A model generated the notes under the pieces. It had not been told where the DNA came from and searched no databases. It worked only from the letters and a program-made list of their open reading frames with translations. A stretch of DNA of 64,000 bases. It comes from Streptomyces sp. TRM70350 (lineage in GTDB: Bacteria; Actinomycetota; Actinomycetes; Streptomycetales; Streptomycetaceae). Below, in pieces: positions 42,662 to 51,959 of this stretch. The translations under genes were made by a program, and so were the position numbers. Within the stretch, counting starts at the first letter, position 1. Every line of letters begins with the position of its first letter. The stretch spans positions 124,001 through 188,000 of the forward strand of contig NZ_JAHUXH010000013.1 in NCBI RefSeq assembly GCF_019219825.1. Reading direction: 5' to 3'.

Positions 42662-45661
42662 CTACTGCTGGGGCGGCGGCCCATCGGGATGACCGGGCTG
42701 CGGGTAGCCGTAGCCGGGGTTGGGGTTGGGGTGCTGGGGGTGGGGGGTCGGCCGGCCGGGCTGGTTCGGCTGGCCCGGCTGCGGCGGGTAGGGCTGGCCG
42801 GGGGCGTACTGCTGGCCGGGCATGGGCTGACCCGGCATGGGCTGTCCGGGCATGGGTGGCTGTCCGGGCATCGGCTGGCTGGGCAGGGGCTGGCCCGGCA
42901 TCGGCGGGGCGGCCACCGGGGGCGGGTTGCCGTCGCTGGTCCACAGGCCGTGCATCTGCTGGTGGCGTACGAAGTCCTCGGCGACCATGGCCGCGAGGTT
43001 GAAGTACGCCTCCCGCACCTTGGGCCGCATCATGTCGAGGTCGACCTCGGCACCGGCCGCGAGATGCTCGTCGAACGGCACGACGATGACGCCCCGGCAC
43101 CGCGTCTCGAAGTGCGCCACGATGTCCTCGACCTTGATCATCTTGCCGGTCTCGCGGACGCCGGAGATGACGGTGATGGAGCGTGAGACCAGGTCGGCGT
43201 ACCCGTGCGCGGACAGCCAGTCCAGCGTCGTACTGGCGCTGCTCGCACCGTCCACGGACGGCGTCGAGATGATGATGAGCTGGTCGGCGAGGTCCAGCAC
43301 ACCGCGCATGGCACTGTAGAGCAGGCCGGTGCCCGAGTCGGTGAGGATGATCGGGTACTGCTTGCCGAGCACGTCGATCGCGCGCCGGTAGTCCTCGTCG
43401 TTGAAGGTCGTCGAGACGGCCGGGTCGACGTCGTTGGCGATGATCTCCAGGCCGGAGGGGGCCTGGGAGGTGAACCGCCGGATGTCCATGTACGAGTTGA
43501 GGTACGGGATCGCCTGGACCAGGTCCCGGATCGTGGCCCCGGTCTCCCGGCGGACGCGGCGGCCGAGCGTACCGGCGTCCGGGTTGGCGTCGATCGCGAG
43601 GATCTTGTCCTGACGCTCGCTGGCGAGGGTGGAGCCGAGGGCGGTGGTGGTCGTGGTCTTGCCGACGCCGCCCTTGAGGCTGATCACGGCGATGCGGTAG
43701 CAGGACAGCACCGGCGTCCGGATCAGCTGCAGCTTCTGCTGACGCTCGGCCTCCTCCTTCTTGGCGCCCAGCTTGAACCGGGAGACGGCGGCCGGACGCC
43801 CGCTCTTCGCCTTCTGCTTCTTGTTGTTGAGCAGCCGGTCGGAGGACAGCTCGACGGCCGCGGTGTAACCGAGCGGCGCGGCACCGGGGTTGGTGGGCTG
43901 GCGCTGGTCGTGCTGGAGGGGTTGCGGCCAGGCGGTGCCGAGGCGGGGGTCTGCGGGTGGGGTGGGGGGTTGGTGGGGTTGGTGGGGGTGGTGGGGGTGG
44001 GGTTGGGCCTGGTGTGGGGGTTGGGGTTGGGCGTGGGGCGGGTGCGGGGGCTGGGCGTTGGGCTGGGGCTGGGCCTCGGGCGGGTACGGGGGCTGGGGGA
44101 ATCCCTGCGGGGAGCCTGGGACTTGTTGCGGGTGGTGTGGGTTCTGCGGGTTCTGGGCGCCGGGCTGGGGCGGGACGCCGGGGTGGGCGGCCTGCTGCTG
44201 GGCCGGGGGCTGGGGGAAGCCGTAGCCGCTCTGGGGGGTGGGGGCGCCGGGGTGGGGGAAGCCGTAGCCGCCCTGGGCGTTGGGGGTGCCCGGGTGCGGG
44301 AAGCCGTAGCCCTGTTGGGCGTTGGGGGTGCCCGGGTGCGGGAAGCCGTAGCCCTGTTGGGCGTTGGGCTGGGGGGTGGCCGGTTGCGCGGGGTTCGGGG
44401 TGTTGGGTGTGTTGGGGGCCGGTGCCTGGGTCGGCGGGGTCCACGCGACCGGGGCGGACTGCGGGGGCTGAGGCTGGAAGGGCGGCTGCTGCGGAGGCAC
44501 CGGCGGCTGGCCCTGCGCGGCGGTCGGCTGCGGCTGGGGCTGTGGCTGCGTGGAGGGCGCGCTCGGGTCCGGCTGCTGGGGGTGTGGCTGGGCGGACGGC
44601 GCGCTCGGGTCCGGCTGCTGGGGGTGGGGCTGTGCGGGCCACTGGGCGGCGGGGGCCGGGGCCGCGGGCTGGTACGACGGCGGCAGCGGCGGCACTCCGC
44701 TCTGCGGGGCGGGCGGGGGAGACCAGGCCGAGGGCGCGTCGGGCGTCGCCGGTGCGTCGGCCTGGGGGGTGTTGTCCTGGGGAGCGTCGTCGTGCGGCGC
44801 CGCGTCGGAGGCGTCGGCCTCGGCCGGGTCGACTGCCTCGCTCGACTCGGCGTCGGTGGGAGTGGTGTCCTCCGTCCCGTCGGTGGCTTCTGCCTCGGCG
44901 TCGGCCTCCGCCTCGCCGGAGGGACCGTCGCTGTCGGCGTCGCCGTCCTCGGTGGTACCGGCCTCCTCCGACTCACCCTCGGGCCGCACGTCAGCCTTGG
45001 CATCGGCGTCGGCGTCGGCAGCCGTGTCGGCCGCGGCCGCGAGGTCGGCGATCTCCCGCTTCACAGAGGCCGCGGAGAAACGCATGGTGGCGCCGCTCTC
45101 CAGGTCCCCGTTCCCGGACTCGGCCTCCTCGGAAGCCTTGGGAGCCTCCGGTGCAGGGGCGACCGGCGTCTGGGGCTCGAACCCACTCCCCTCGGGAAGC
45201 TTCGGCACACCCCCCGACTCCCCGCTCGCAGGCGCGGGCGGCGGAGGGAACGGAACCCCCGGGACGGGAGCGGGCGGAGGCGGCGTGAACGGCACACCAG
45301 GCATCGGCACGGGCGCGGGAGGCGTAAAGGGCGAGGCCGGAGCGGAGTGGGCCGGTGGCCCGAAGTCGGCAGGCGGCGGTGACGACGGGATGGAGGGCGA
45401 GGAAGGCGAGGGCGGCGAGGGGGCCGCAGAAGCGGGCGCGGGCCCGGAAGGCCCAGCTGCCGCAGACTCGGACGAAGCAGTCCCCGAGTCCGCAGAGTGT
45501 CCCGAATCCCCCGAACCCCCGGACGCGTTCTGCGTGTACCAGGCAGGCGGCGCATAGTCGATGGTGAACTCACCCGTCATCTCGACGGCGGCCTCCGCGT
45601 CGGGCTGGTCATCGCCGGGCGTCGCCCAGCCCCCGCGGATCCCGTCCCGATCGCTGCTCAC
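42662..45661 (-). CDS. EspI-like type VII secretion-associated MinD/ParA ATPase with Pro/Gln-rich arms
   Basis: Protein of 999 residues from a GTG with AGGAGG 5 bases upstream. Residues 1-300 are acidic and Pro/Ala-rich. At about 320-600 is a Pro/Gln/Ala-rich region with tandem GYGFPHPGTPNAQ units. A basic patch (NNKKQKAKSGRPAAVSRFKL) precedes a MinD-like ATPase with deviant Walker A KGGVGKTT (663-670) and IDANPDAGTLGRRV. The tail holds repeats of PMPGQ. The domain order matches EspI of mycobacterial ESX loci, which senses ATP or regulates secretion. Last gene of the minus-strand run eccE - hypothetical - espI-like, 268 bp after the hypothetical gene. Confidence 0.85.
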   Translation of the reverse strand: MSSDRDGIRGGWATPGDDQPDAEAAVEMTGEFTIDYAPPAWYTQNASGGSGDSGHSADSGTASSESAAAGPSGPAPASAAPSPPSPSSPSIPSSPPPADFGPPAHSAPASPFTPPAPVPMPGVPFTPPPPAPVPGVPFPPPPAPASGESGGVPKLPEGSGFEPQTPVAPAPEAPKASEEAESGNGDLESGATMRFSAASVKREIADLAAAADTAADADADAKADVRPEGESEEAGTTEDGDADSDGPSGEAEADAEAEATDGTEDTTPTDAESSEAVDPAEADASDAAPHDDAPQDNTPQADAPATPDAPSAWSPPPAPQSGVPPLPPSYQPAAPAPAAQWPAQPHPQQPDPSAPSAQPHPQQPDPSAPSTQPQPQPQPTAAQGQPPVPPQQPPFQPQPPQSAPVAWTPPTQAPAPNTPNTPNPAQPATPQPNAQQGYGFPHPGTPNAQQGYGFPHPGTPNAQGGYGFPHPGAPTPQSGYGFPQPPAQQQAAHPGVPPQPGAQNPQNPHHPQQVPGSPQGFPQPPYPPEAQPQPNAQPPHPPHAQPQPPHQAQPHPHHPHQPHQPPTPPADPRLGTAWPQPLQHDQRQPTNPGAAPLGYTAAVELSSDRLLNNKKQKAKSGRPAAVSRFKLGAKKEEAERQQKLQLIRTPVLSCYRIAVISLKGGVGKTTTTTALGSTLASERQDKILAIDANPDAGTLGRRVRRETGATIRDLVQAIPYLNSYMDIRRFTSQAPSGLEIIANDVDPAVSTTFNDEDYRRAIDVLGKQYPIILTDSGTGLLYSAMRGVLDLADQLIIISTPSVDGASSASTTLDWLSAHGYADLVSRSITVISGVRETGKMIKVEDIVAHFETRCRGVIVVPFDEHLAAGAEVDLDMMRPKVREAYFNLAAMVAEDFVRHQQMHGLWTSDGNPPPVAAPPMPGQPLPSQPMPGQPPMPGQPMPGQPMPGQQYAPGQPYPPQPGQPNQPGRPTPHPQHPNPNPGYGYPQPGHPDGPPPQQ
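44211..44366 (-). repeat. Tandem 48-bp repeat encoding GYGFPHPGTPNAQ units
   Basis: Within the EspI-like gene, units of about 16 codons (GYGFPHPGTPNAQQ) occur at least three times, with a fourth degenerate unit (GYGFPQP). Copies at 44290-44320 and 44335-44366 are nearly identical at DNA level, indicating recent duplication. Confidence 0.8.
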
Positions 45662-45789
45662 AATTCCTCCTGGTGTGGTCGAGCACCCTCATAGCGTGCT
45701 GGGCCGACCATTGCTGTCGTTCGATTCACAGAGCTGTCCCCCCGGGTCACCCCCGGAACGCGCATCACCCTGTACCGGGTACTCGCTAC

Positions 45790-45827
45790 GTGCCCCGCCC
45801 CAGCCTAATCAAGAATGGGGCGGGCAC
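45790..45827 (-). terminator. Hairpin between hypothetical ESX gene and EspI-like gene
   Basis: GTGCCCCGCCCC (45790-45801) pairs with GGGGCGGGCAC (45817-45827) with one bulged base, in a 268-bp gap. It may end the eccE transcript, implying a separate promoter for the EspI-like gene, or act as a stabiliser. Confidence 0.45.
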
Positions 45828-45929
45828 GGCAGGCGCGTCTGCGCCCCGACGCACCTCCGGCACAAAGCCGGGCGGTCGCCGTCGATCGACAGTCACCTGG
45901 GGCACGGATCCGCTGGTTGTCCCTCCCGG

Positions 45930-46721
45930 TCAGTCCATCCGGCGGGCCACGCCCAGCAGACCGATCTCGGCGTCCGTGGGCTGTGTGACCACGTACTGGC
46001 GATCGCCGTCAGTGCACCAAAGGGTGACGCCGTCGCCGAGGGTGGGCAGCGGTTCGTACTCGGCGCGGGGCAGGCCGATCACCCGACCGACCTCTGCCGC
46101 CTCGTCCGGCGACACCCGCTGCACTCCGACCAGCCGCGCCTGACGCATCAACCGGGGCGCCACCGGGCTGAGATAGGGCAGCAGCGTCAGCACCGACTGC
46201 CAGGGCGCCGACACCACGCGTCCGCGAGGGGGCCGCATGCCGCAGTCCCGGATCACCAGGACCGGGCTGCCCGCCGAGGCGCCGAGCGGAGGAACCCGAC
46301 CCACGTCGTGCACGGTCATCCCGGACTGGCCGCCGCCCACCGCCTGCACCACCTGCGCCCAGTGCTGGGCGCGGCCGGTCTCGACGGCGACCCTCGCGCC
46401 CGTCGCCGCGGCGCGCAGCGCGAGCACTTGTGCCGTCCACAGACCACCGATCAGCAGCACGTCGTACGGCGTGGGACGGTTCACCCCGAGCACGGCGGGC
46501 TGGCCCTCGGCGGTGACGCCGACGACCACGCCGTCGTCCCCGATGGGAAACGACAGCGTGTCGAACTGATCGACCGGCAGGGTGTGCCGCGGGTGCCGGG
46601 GACCGAGCAGTCCGAAGCCGGTACGCAGCCGCTCCGCGAAGCCGCCGCCCTCGGAGCGTGTCAGGGACGAAGGGGCCGATGTCCGAGTGGGTGCCGGTGT
46701 CGGTGTCGTCATGGCGGCCAT
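45930..46721 (-). CDS. Hypothetical protein of the ESX locus
   Basis: Protein of 263 residues. The ATG at 46721 overlaps the eccE stop (TGATG) with GGAGG 8 bases upstream. It starts with a Thr/Ser/Pro-rich stretch; the rest is a mixed alpha/beta soluble protein with DVLLIGGLWTAQVLALRAAATGARVAVETGRAQHW, reminiscent of a Rossmann-like strand-helix, but no motif I recognise. No membrane helix. Tight coupling to eccE suggests a role in the secretion machine, possibly a cytosolic chaperone or docking factor; this is speculation. Confidence 0.8.
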   Translation of the reverse strand: MAAMTTPTPAPTRTSAPSSLTRSEGGGFAERLRTGFGLLGPRHPRHTLPVDQFDTLSFPIGDDGVVVGVTAEGQPAVLGVNRPTPYDVLLIGGLWTAQVLALRAAATGARVAVETGRAQHWAQVVQAVGGGQSGMTVHDVGRVPPLGASAGSPVLVIRDCGMRPPRGRVVSAPWQSVLTLLPYLSPVAPRLMRQARLVGVQRVSPDEAAEVGRVIGLPRAEYEPLPTLGDGVTLWCTDGDRQYVVTQPTDAEIGLLGVARRMD

Positions 46722-48076
46722 CAGCGGGCACCTCCGAGCGGCAGGGTGGCGAGCACTCCGGGCAGTTGTTCACGGTCCAGACGGGCGAGTCCGGTCCGCG
46801 TCTGCCGTGCGACACGTTCCAACTCCTGCCGCGAGGCGGCCAGTTCGGTACTGCTGCGCCCGGTGATCCGCACATGCCCGGTGAGGGAGACATCCTGCTG
46901 CACACCCCTGGCCAGCGTCAGGCTGAGCGTCGTCGCCAGCGCGGGCACGGAGGTCAACTGCGCCACCAGCTGCGGCAGACCGGTGCCGGAGCCGCCGAGC
47001 GCGGGCCAGCGGCGCACCCAGTACGTGGTGTGTCTGCGGTTGTCGCAGCGCCAGCTGCGACTGGTCTCCTCGGTCCGCCGCCGGGGCGCGTCGCTCTGCC
47101 CGGCCTGGGCGGTCACCATGGGGTTGGCGCAGGCGGAGGTGGCGATGGCGGCGGTCACCTCGTCCTCGGTGAGCAGGTTCACCCGGAATCCGGCGCCCGT
47201 CAGCCGGCTCGCCAGATGCTCCGCCGACCGCACCAGGCACTTCTGTGCGCCGACGAGGCCACCGCCGCGGGCGGTCACCGCCTCCGGGCACAGTTCGGGG
47301 TCCAGCTTCAGCGCGATCCACATCACGCGGACGGCGGGGGAGGCGGTCTGCGCCTGGAGCTGCTGGTAGTTGGTCACCACGACCGACTGCTGGGGCAGGT
47401 GCGGGGCGGGCGCGGGCTGGGTGTGCAGCACGATCTGTGCGGATTCCAGGCGGATTCCGTCGACATCCAGTGCGTCCCGTACCAGGGCGAGGGGGAGCGG
47501 CCGACGGCTGCGCTCGGCGCGCAGCGCCCCGAAGTCCGCCTCCACTTGGAGAACGGCTGTGAGGAAGCCGCCGTCACCGACCATGCCGACGGGCCGTTGG
47601 TCGCGGTCGTTGCCGCGGCTGTAGCTGTAGGTGCGCAGGCTCGGGTCGCACTCGACGGCGGGGGCCAGCCCGGAGTCGGTGCCCGGCGGCACCGGGGTGG
47701 CCGCGGCCTTGCGGCGGCGGGAGCGCAGGGCCTGCACGCCGGCCAGCCACTCGGGCAGCGAGCGTCCTCGGCGCCGTACGAGCGCGAGTGCCACGAGAAG
47801 CACGGCGACCACGGCGGCCGGGACCAGCGCGTACGTACCGATCACCCAGCCGGACACCACCAGTGCCGCCGCCAGTTCGAGCAGCACCAGCCGCTGCACG
47901 GCGAACGAGCCTCCGCGCCCCGAACGTGCCCTCAGGTGCGGTGTGACAGCACCTTCGGCGGCAGCGGTGCCCCCGGACCCCGCCGGTCCGGCGGTGCCGC
48001 GGGACCCGGCCGGACCGGCGCTGCCCGATCGTGACCTCGATTGCGATCGCGACCCGGCCCGCGGTGCGGAAGCCAT
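46721..48076 (-). CDS. eccE: Type VII secretion protein EccE
   Basis: Membrane component of the ESX translocon, about 451 residues. The ATG at 48076 is chosen (MASAPRAGSRSQSR...); a GTG 42 bases upstream is possible. A basic Ser/Arg/Gly-rich leader of about 50 residues precedes two adjacent membrane helices (LVLLELAAALVVSGWVIGTY and VPAAVVAVLLVALALV), then a large soluble domain with ECDPSLRTYSYSRGNDRDQR and QQSVVVTNYQQLQAQ, typical of EccE. Divergent from eccB by about 200 bp. Confidence 0.88.
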   Translation of the reverse strand: MASAPRAGSRSQSRSRSGSAGPAGSRGTAGPAGSGGTAAAEGAVTPHLRARSGRGGSFAVQRLVLLELAAALVVSGWVIGTYALVPAAVVAVLLVALALVRRRGRSLPEWLAGVQALRSRRRKAAATPVPPGTDSGLAPAVECDPSLRTYSYSRGNDRDQRPVGMVGDGGFLTAVLQVEADFGALRAERSRRPLPLALVRDALDVDGIRLESAQIVLHTQPAPAPHLPQQSVVVTNYQQLQAQTASPAVRVMWIALKLDPELCPEAVTARGGGLVGAQKCLVRSAEHLASRLTGAGFRVNLLTEDEVTAAIATSACANPMVTAQAGQSDAPRRRTEETSRSWRCDNRRHTTYWVRRWPALGGSGTGLPQLVAQLTSVPALATTLSLTLARGVQQDVSLTGHVRITGRSSTELAASRQELERVARQTRTGLARLDREQLPGVLATLPLGGAR

Positions 48077-48282
48077 CACTCCAAATCCCCCGAATCTGTC
48101 CCGGAAACCCCTGTCCACACGCTCCTGCGAGTCCTGAGCGCCCTACCCATGACACACGCACGGTCACGCAACAGGCATAGTAGGGGCCGGGTCTGACAAC
48201 CGAGGCACCAGAGGCAACCAAGGGCGGGCGACGGAACTCTCACCGTCCCCAGGGCTCCGCAACGGGGAGAGAGCGGACACAG
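48077..48282. promoter_or_regulatory. Divergent eccE / eccB control region
   Basis: Gap of about 200 bp that must hold promoters for both ESX operons. It contains a GGCATAGTAGG stretch (about 48173-48183) that could be a -10 region for eccB, but no matching -35 could be assigned with confidence. Confidence 0.4.
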
Positions 48283-49809
48283 ATGGCATCACGCCGCGAT
48301 GAACTCAACGCCTACACCTTCGCGAAGCGCCGCACACTCGCGTCTTTCCTGCGGCCCTCGCCGTCGGGTTCGGAGGAGGGCGCGCCGAAGCCGCTGAGCG
48401 CGGTCTGGCCGGGTGTCGTCGTCGGTGTGGTGATCCTCGCGGTGTTCGGCGCCATCGGCCTCTTCAACCCCACCGCCCGCAAGGGCTGGGACAACCCGGG
48501 CGAACACGTCATCGTCGCCAGTGACTCGACGACCCGCTACGTCGTACTGAAGACGGACGGCAGGAAGCAGCTGCACCCGGTGCTCAACATGGCCTCCGCG
48601 AAGCTGCTGTTGGACCCCGACAAGAACAGCATCATCACCGTCGACGAGAAGGTTCTCGACAGCGGCAAGCCCCCGCACGGCGCCACCATCGGCATCCCGT
48701 ACGCCCCCGACCGGCTGCCCTCCGCCGCCGAGGCCGAGACCCCCAAGCGCTGGGCGGTCTGCGAGCGCCCCGGCGACGGCGGCCGGGCCATCCAGAAGGC
48801 GGCGTTCGTCCTGGCCGAGAAGGAGTGGAAGAAGACCGAGGGCCGCAACAAGCTCGCCGGCGGCGACCTGATGTACGTCGTCGGCCCGGACGGCAAGACC
48901 CAGTACGTCGTCGACTCCCGCGGTTACGCGTACCCGCTCGAAGACCCCACCGACAACGAACTCCTCAAAGCCCTCGACACCCAGGGCCGCGCCCCGCAGC
49001 GCGTCTCCCAGGACTGGCTCGACACCCTGCACAAGGGCGACCCCCTGTCGATCCCTTCGATCAAGGGCACGCCCGGCGCCGAGGCCGGCGCGTCCGACAT
49101 GCTCGGCCAGTACGACAAGGTCGGCATGGTCATCAAGGCCTACGACGGCTCGCGAATGCAGTACTACGTCGTCCTCCCCGGCGAGGTCGCCCGGATCACC
49201 GAGTTCACCGCCACGCTGCTGCTCAACAGCGGCGCCCTCGTGGCGGTCGGCCAGACCGGCGAGGCGCAGCAGGTCAGCCCCGGCGCGGTGGCCGACAGCA
49301 CGACCTTCCTCGGCGACAGGAAGTGGCCGACGTACAAGCCGAAGACGGTCAACAACGGCACCAGCACCACCACCGGCCGCAACACGGTGTGCACTGTCCT
49401 TCGCTCGGTGAACGCCGAGAGCGGCGGGACGACCCTGTCCACCTGGGCGGGCACCGACTTCCCCGCGCAGTTGCCCACCGGCTCCTCCAGCGCGTACGTC
49501 ACCCCCGGCTCCGGACAGCTCTACCGCCAGTTCCAGGGCCAGGAAACCAAGGCGGGCAGCGTCTTCCTGGTCACCGACACCGGCCTGCGCTACGCCCTGC
49601 AGTCCAACAGCGACAGCGCCACCGACGACAAGGGCATCGGCACCTCCGCCGAGCAGCGCAGGCAGGAACTGACCGAGGCCAAGATCGCCCAGACCAGGCT
49701 CGGCTACGAGAAGGTCGACCCGGCGCCCGTCCCCGCGGCCTGGTCGGCATTCCTGCCCACCGGCCCCCGCCTGTCGGAGGCGGCGGCGCGGCAGCCGCAG
49801 GGTTCGTAG
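48283..49809 (+). CDS. eccB: Type VII secretion protein EccB
   Basis: Core ESX membrane protein, 508 residues, GGGGAGAG precedes the ATG. The N-terminus MASRRDELNAYTFAKRRTLASFL is the EccB signature, followed by one membrane helix (about 44-62, VWPGVVVGVVILAVFGAIG). The rest is the large periplasmic/outside domain with repeats (RYVVLKTDGRKQLHPVLNMASAKLL; TQYVVDSRGYAYPLED). Ends 13 bases before the mycosin gene. Confidence 0.95.
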   Translation: MASRRDELNAYTFAKRRTLASFLRPSPSGSEEGAPKPLSAVWPGVVVGVVILAVFGAIGLFNPTARKGWDNPGEHVIVASDSTTRYVVLKTDGRKQLHPVLNMASAKLLLDPDKNSIITVDEKVLDSGKPPHGATIGIPYAPDRLPSAAEAETPKRWAVCERPGDGGRAIQKAAFVLAEKEWKKTEGRNKLAGGDLMYVVGPDGKTQYVVDSRGYAYPLEDPTDNELLKALDTQGRAPQRVSQDWLDTLHKGDPLSIPSIKGTPGAEAGASDMLGQYDKVGMVIKAYDGSRMQYYVVLPGEVARITEFTATLLLNSGALVAVGQTGEAQQVSPGAVADSTTFLGDRKWPTYKPKTVNNGTSTTTGRNTVCTVLRSVNAESGGTTLSTWAGTDFPAQLPTGSSSAYVTPGSGQLYRQFQGQETKAGSVFLVTDTGLRYALQSNSDSATDDKGIGTSAEQRRQELTEAKIAQTRLGYEKVDPAPVPAAWSAFLPTGPRLSEAAARQPQGS

Positions 49810-49822
49810 CGGAAGGGCCTTG

Positions 49823-51103
49823 GTGGAACTCATGCTGAAGGCAGACGAGATGAGACCCAGGGGCCGTACGGTCGTGGCGACCCTGCTCGCCACGACAGCC
49901 CTCACGGCAACGACGCAACTCGCCCTTCCGGTCCCCGAGGCACGGGCGGACGACAGCGGCCAGTGCACCTTCCCCTCGGAGCCGTACGAGGGCCGTCCCT
50001 GGGCGCTGCAACGCGTCAACCTCGATGAGCTCTGGGCCCAGTCGAAGGGCGCGGGCGTCCAGGTTGCCGTGATCGACACGGGCGTCGACATCAAGAACCC
50101 CCAGCTCACCAAGGCCGTCGACGCATCCAAGGGCAAGAACTTCCTCCCCCCGAAGAACAGCAAGGGAGAGGAGATCGAACGCGGCAACGCGAGCGGCACC
50201 ACGGACACCGTCGGCCACGGCACCCGCGTGGCCGGCATCATCGCCGCACGCCCCGCCAAGGGAACCGGCTTCGTGGGGCTGGCCCCCGAGGCCACGATCA
50301 TCCCGATCAAGCAGAACGACGCGGAGGGCAACGGAACCGCGGACACCCTGGCGAGGTCGATCCGCCACGCGGTGGACGTCGGCGCGGACGTCATCAACAT
50401 CTCCCAGGACACGGCCAAGGCGATCAAACCCGACGAGAGCCTGGAGGAGGCTGTGAACCACGCCCTCTCCCGGGAGATCGTCGTCGTGGCGTCGGCCGGC
50501 AACGACGGCCTCGGCGGCAACGTCAAGATCACGTACCCGGCGTCGTACAAAGGCGTCCTGGCCGTAGCCTCCTCGGACCGCAACAATGAACGGGCCCCGT
50601 TCTCCCAGTCGGGCGAGTTCGTGGGCGTGGCGGCCCCGGGCGTCGACATGATCTCCACGGTCCCCGGCAACGGCCACTGCTCCGACAACGGCACCAGCTT
50701 CTCCGCCCCCTACGTCGCCGGCGTGGCCGCGCTGCTGAAGGCCAAGTACCCCAAGTGGACGGTCCAGCAGATCGTCGCCCAGATCGAACAGACGGCGGAA
50801 CGCTCGATCCCCGGCCATGACCGTCTGGTCGGCTGGGGCGTGGTCGACCCGGTCAAGGCCCTGACCGACGTCGACCCGGCCCATCCGATCGAGTCCCCCC
50901 AGCCCGAGCAGAACCTCACAGGCGCGAAGGCCCCCTCGATCGCCCCGGTCCACTTCGGCGAAACACCGGACGAACGCAACATCCGCCTGGGCACGTACGT
51001 GGTGGTTGGCGGGCTGGTCCTGGTGGCAGGCCTCGGGGGGACGGCGGTGGCGGTACGGGATGCGCGGCGTCGGCGGCGGGGCCTGGGAGGCCCGGCATGC
51101 TGA
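49823..51103 (+). CDS. mycP: Mycosin 1: ESX-associated S8 serine protease
   Basis: Membrane-anchored subtilisin-like protease of the type VII system, about 426 residues from the GTG at 49823 (GGAAGGG 5 bases upstream; an ATG at 49832 is an alternative). Sec signal near residues 16-42, catalytic Asp85 (AVIDTGVD), His132 (GHGTRVAG), Asn227 (SAGNDG) and Ser292 (NGTSFSAPYVAG), a Pro-rich linker and a C-terminal membrane helix (GTYVVVGGLVLVAGLGGTAVAV). Mycosins process ESX substrates and stabilise the membrane complex. Follows eccB and overlaps the decayed gene downstream. Confidence 0.95.
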   Translation: MELMLKADEMRPRGRTVVATLLATTALTATTQLALPVPEARADDSGQCTFPSEPYEGRPWALQRVNLDELWAQSKGAGVQVAVIDTGVDIKNPQLTKAVDASKGKNFLPPKNSKGEEIERGNASGTTDTVGHGTRVAGIIAARPAKGTGFVGLAPEATIIPIKQNDAEGNGTADTLARSIRHAVDVGADVINISQDTAKAIKPDESLEEAVNHALSREIVVVASAGNDGLGGNVKITYPASYKGVLAVASSDRNNERAPFSQSGEFVGVAAPGVDMISTVPGNGHCSDNGTSFSAPYVAGVAALLKAKYPKWTVQQIVAQIEQTAERSIPGHDRLVGWGVVDPVKALTDVDPAHPIESPQPEQNLTGAKAPSIAPVHFGETPDERNIRLGTYVVVGGLVLVAGLGGTAVAVRDARRRRRGLGGPAC

Positions 51104-51700
51104 CGGAACTCTCCATCATGCTCTTCGTCCTGTCTGTCCTGCTGATCCTGATGGCCTGCCTGAAGGCAGACCGTGTCCGGAGATGGAGGGAATCCGTCAA
51201 CCCCTCCGCCCCCGAGATGCCCGACGCGGCGTTCGTGGTCGCCCGCATCACCCTGATCGGAGTGGCGGTGGCCTGCGTCGTCTCGGGCGTCCAAGGCCTG
51301 GGCGTCGAGGAAGACTCGAAGTGGAGCGACGATGAGCTGAAGAGCGCGGTACGGGGCGCCACGGAGGCCCCCACGGCAGCTTCACCTACGGCGACTTGCT
51401 GGAGGGTGACGCTCCTGCCGACTTCGAGGGTGAATAGGCCATGCAGGTCGAAAGCGAGGTCGTCGAGCACGGTGGTGGCGATGCTCCTGAGTTCGTGTGG
51501 ACGCCGCGCTCACCGGCCAGACGACACCCGACGAGGCCTCCTACCGGATCACGGCCAGTGGGCACGGACGTCTTTCTGCATGTATGTCAAGCGCACACAA
51601 GGGGTACATCGAGACGGTGGCACCCGGACTGCCGGGTGACGCGGTGGTGAAGCAGCCGAATTACACGTTCGCCGTATCGAGCCGGGCCGGGGCATGCTGA
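51097..51700 (+). pseudogene. Frameshifted gene for a membrane protein next to mycosin 1
   Basis: The frame starting with the ATG at 51097 (overlapping mycP by 7 bases) gives two membrane helices (IMLFVLSVLLILMACL and ITLIGVAVACVVSGVQGL) and a soluble part, then breaks after GATEAP. Coding continues in another frame (GSFTYGDLLEGDAPADFEGE), hits TAG at 51435, resumes AMQVESEVVEHGGGDAPEF, and moves to a third frame near 51497 (VDAALTGQTTPDEASYRITASG) ending KQPNYTFAVSSRAGAC at 51700. A short piece (TSFCMYVKRT) fits yet another shift. Several small indels plus a stop mean it is no longer made whole; the N-terminal 90 residues could still be. Confidence 0.8.
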
Positions 51701-51825
51701 GCCGTTATTCGGTTACAGCACTCCGACCTCTTGGGCGACCACTCTCACTGAGGGCTCGAGCGGCGGTGCGGCGATAGCCGCGTTGCGACGTGCGGTCCTG
51801 ACGAAACGGACGCCGAGGAGGAGAA

Positions 51826-51927
51826 ATGAGCCTGATCGCACAGTTCGCCCAGACACCGACGCGGTTCGTAGCGCGTCGCGCGAAAGCGGCAGATCTTGCA
51901 GCGGTAATCCGACCACTCAGGTGCTGA
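51826..51927 (+). CDS. Short ORF (33 residues) with strong ribosome-binding site
   Basis: ATG at 51826 follows GAGGAGGAGAA. It encodes MSLIAQFAQTPTRFVARRAK and 13 more residues before TGA. The good ribosome-binding site suggests the true start of a gene whose remainder was lost to the decay and IS insertion immediately downstream. Function unknown. Confidence 0.3.
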   Translation: MSLIAQFAQTPTRFVARRAKAADLAAVIRPLRC

Positions 51928-51959
51928 TTCCAATCCTGCTCGCCGAACTGCACGCGCCG

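Noticed and set aside
41574..44642. Long open frame of about 1000 codons overlapping ribF and the EspI-like gene
   Set aside because: Crosses a strong terminator and overlaps two clear genes on the better frames; repeat-driven composition only.
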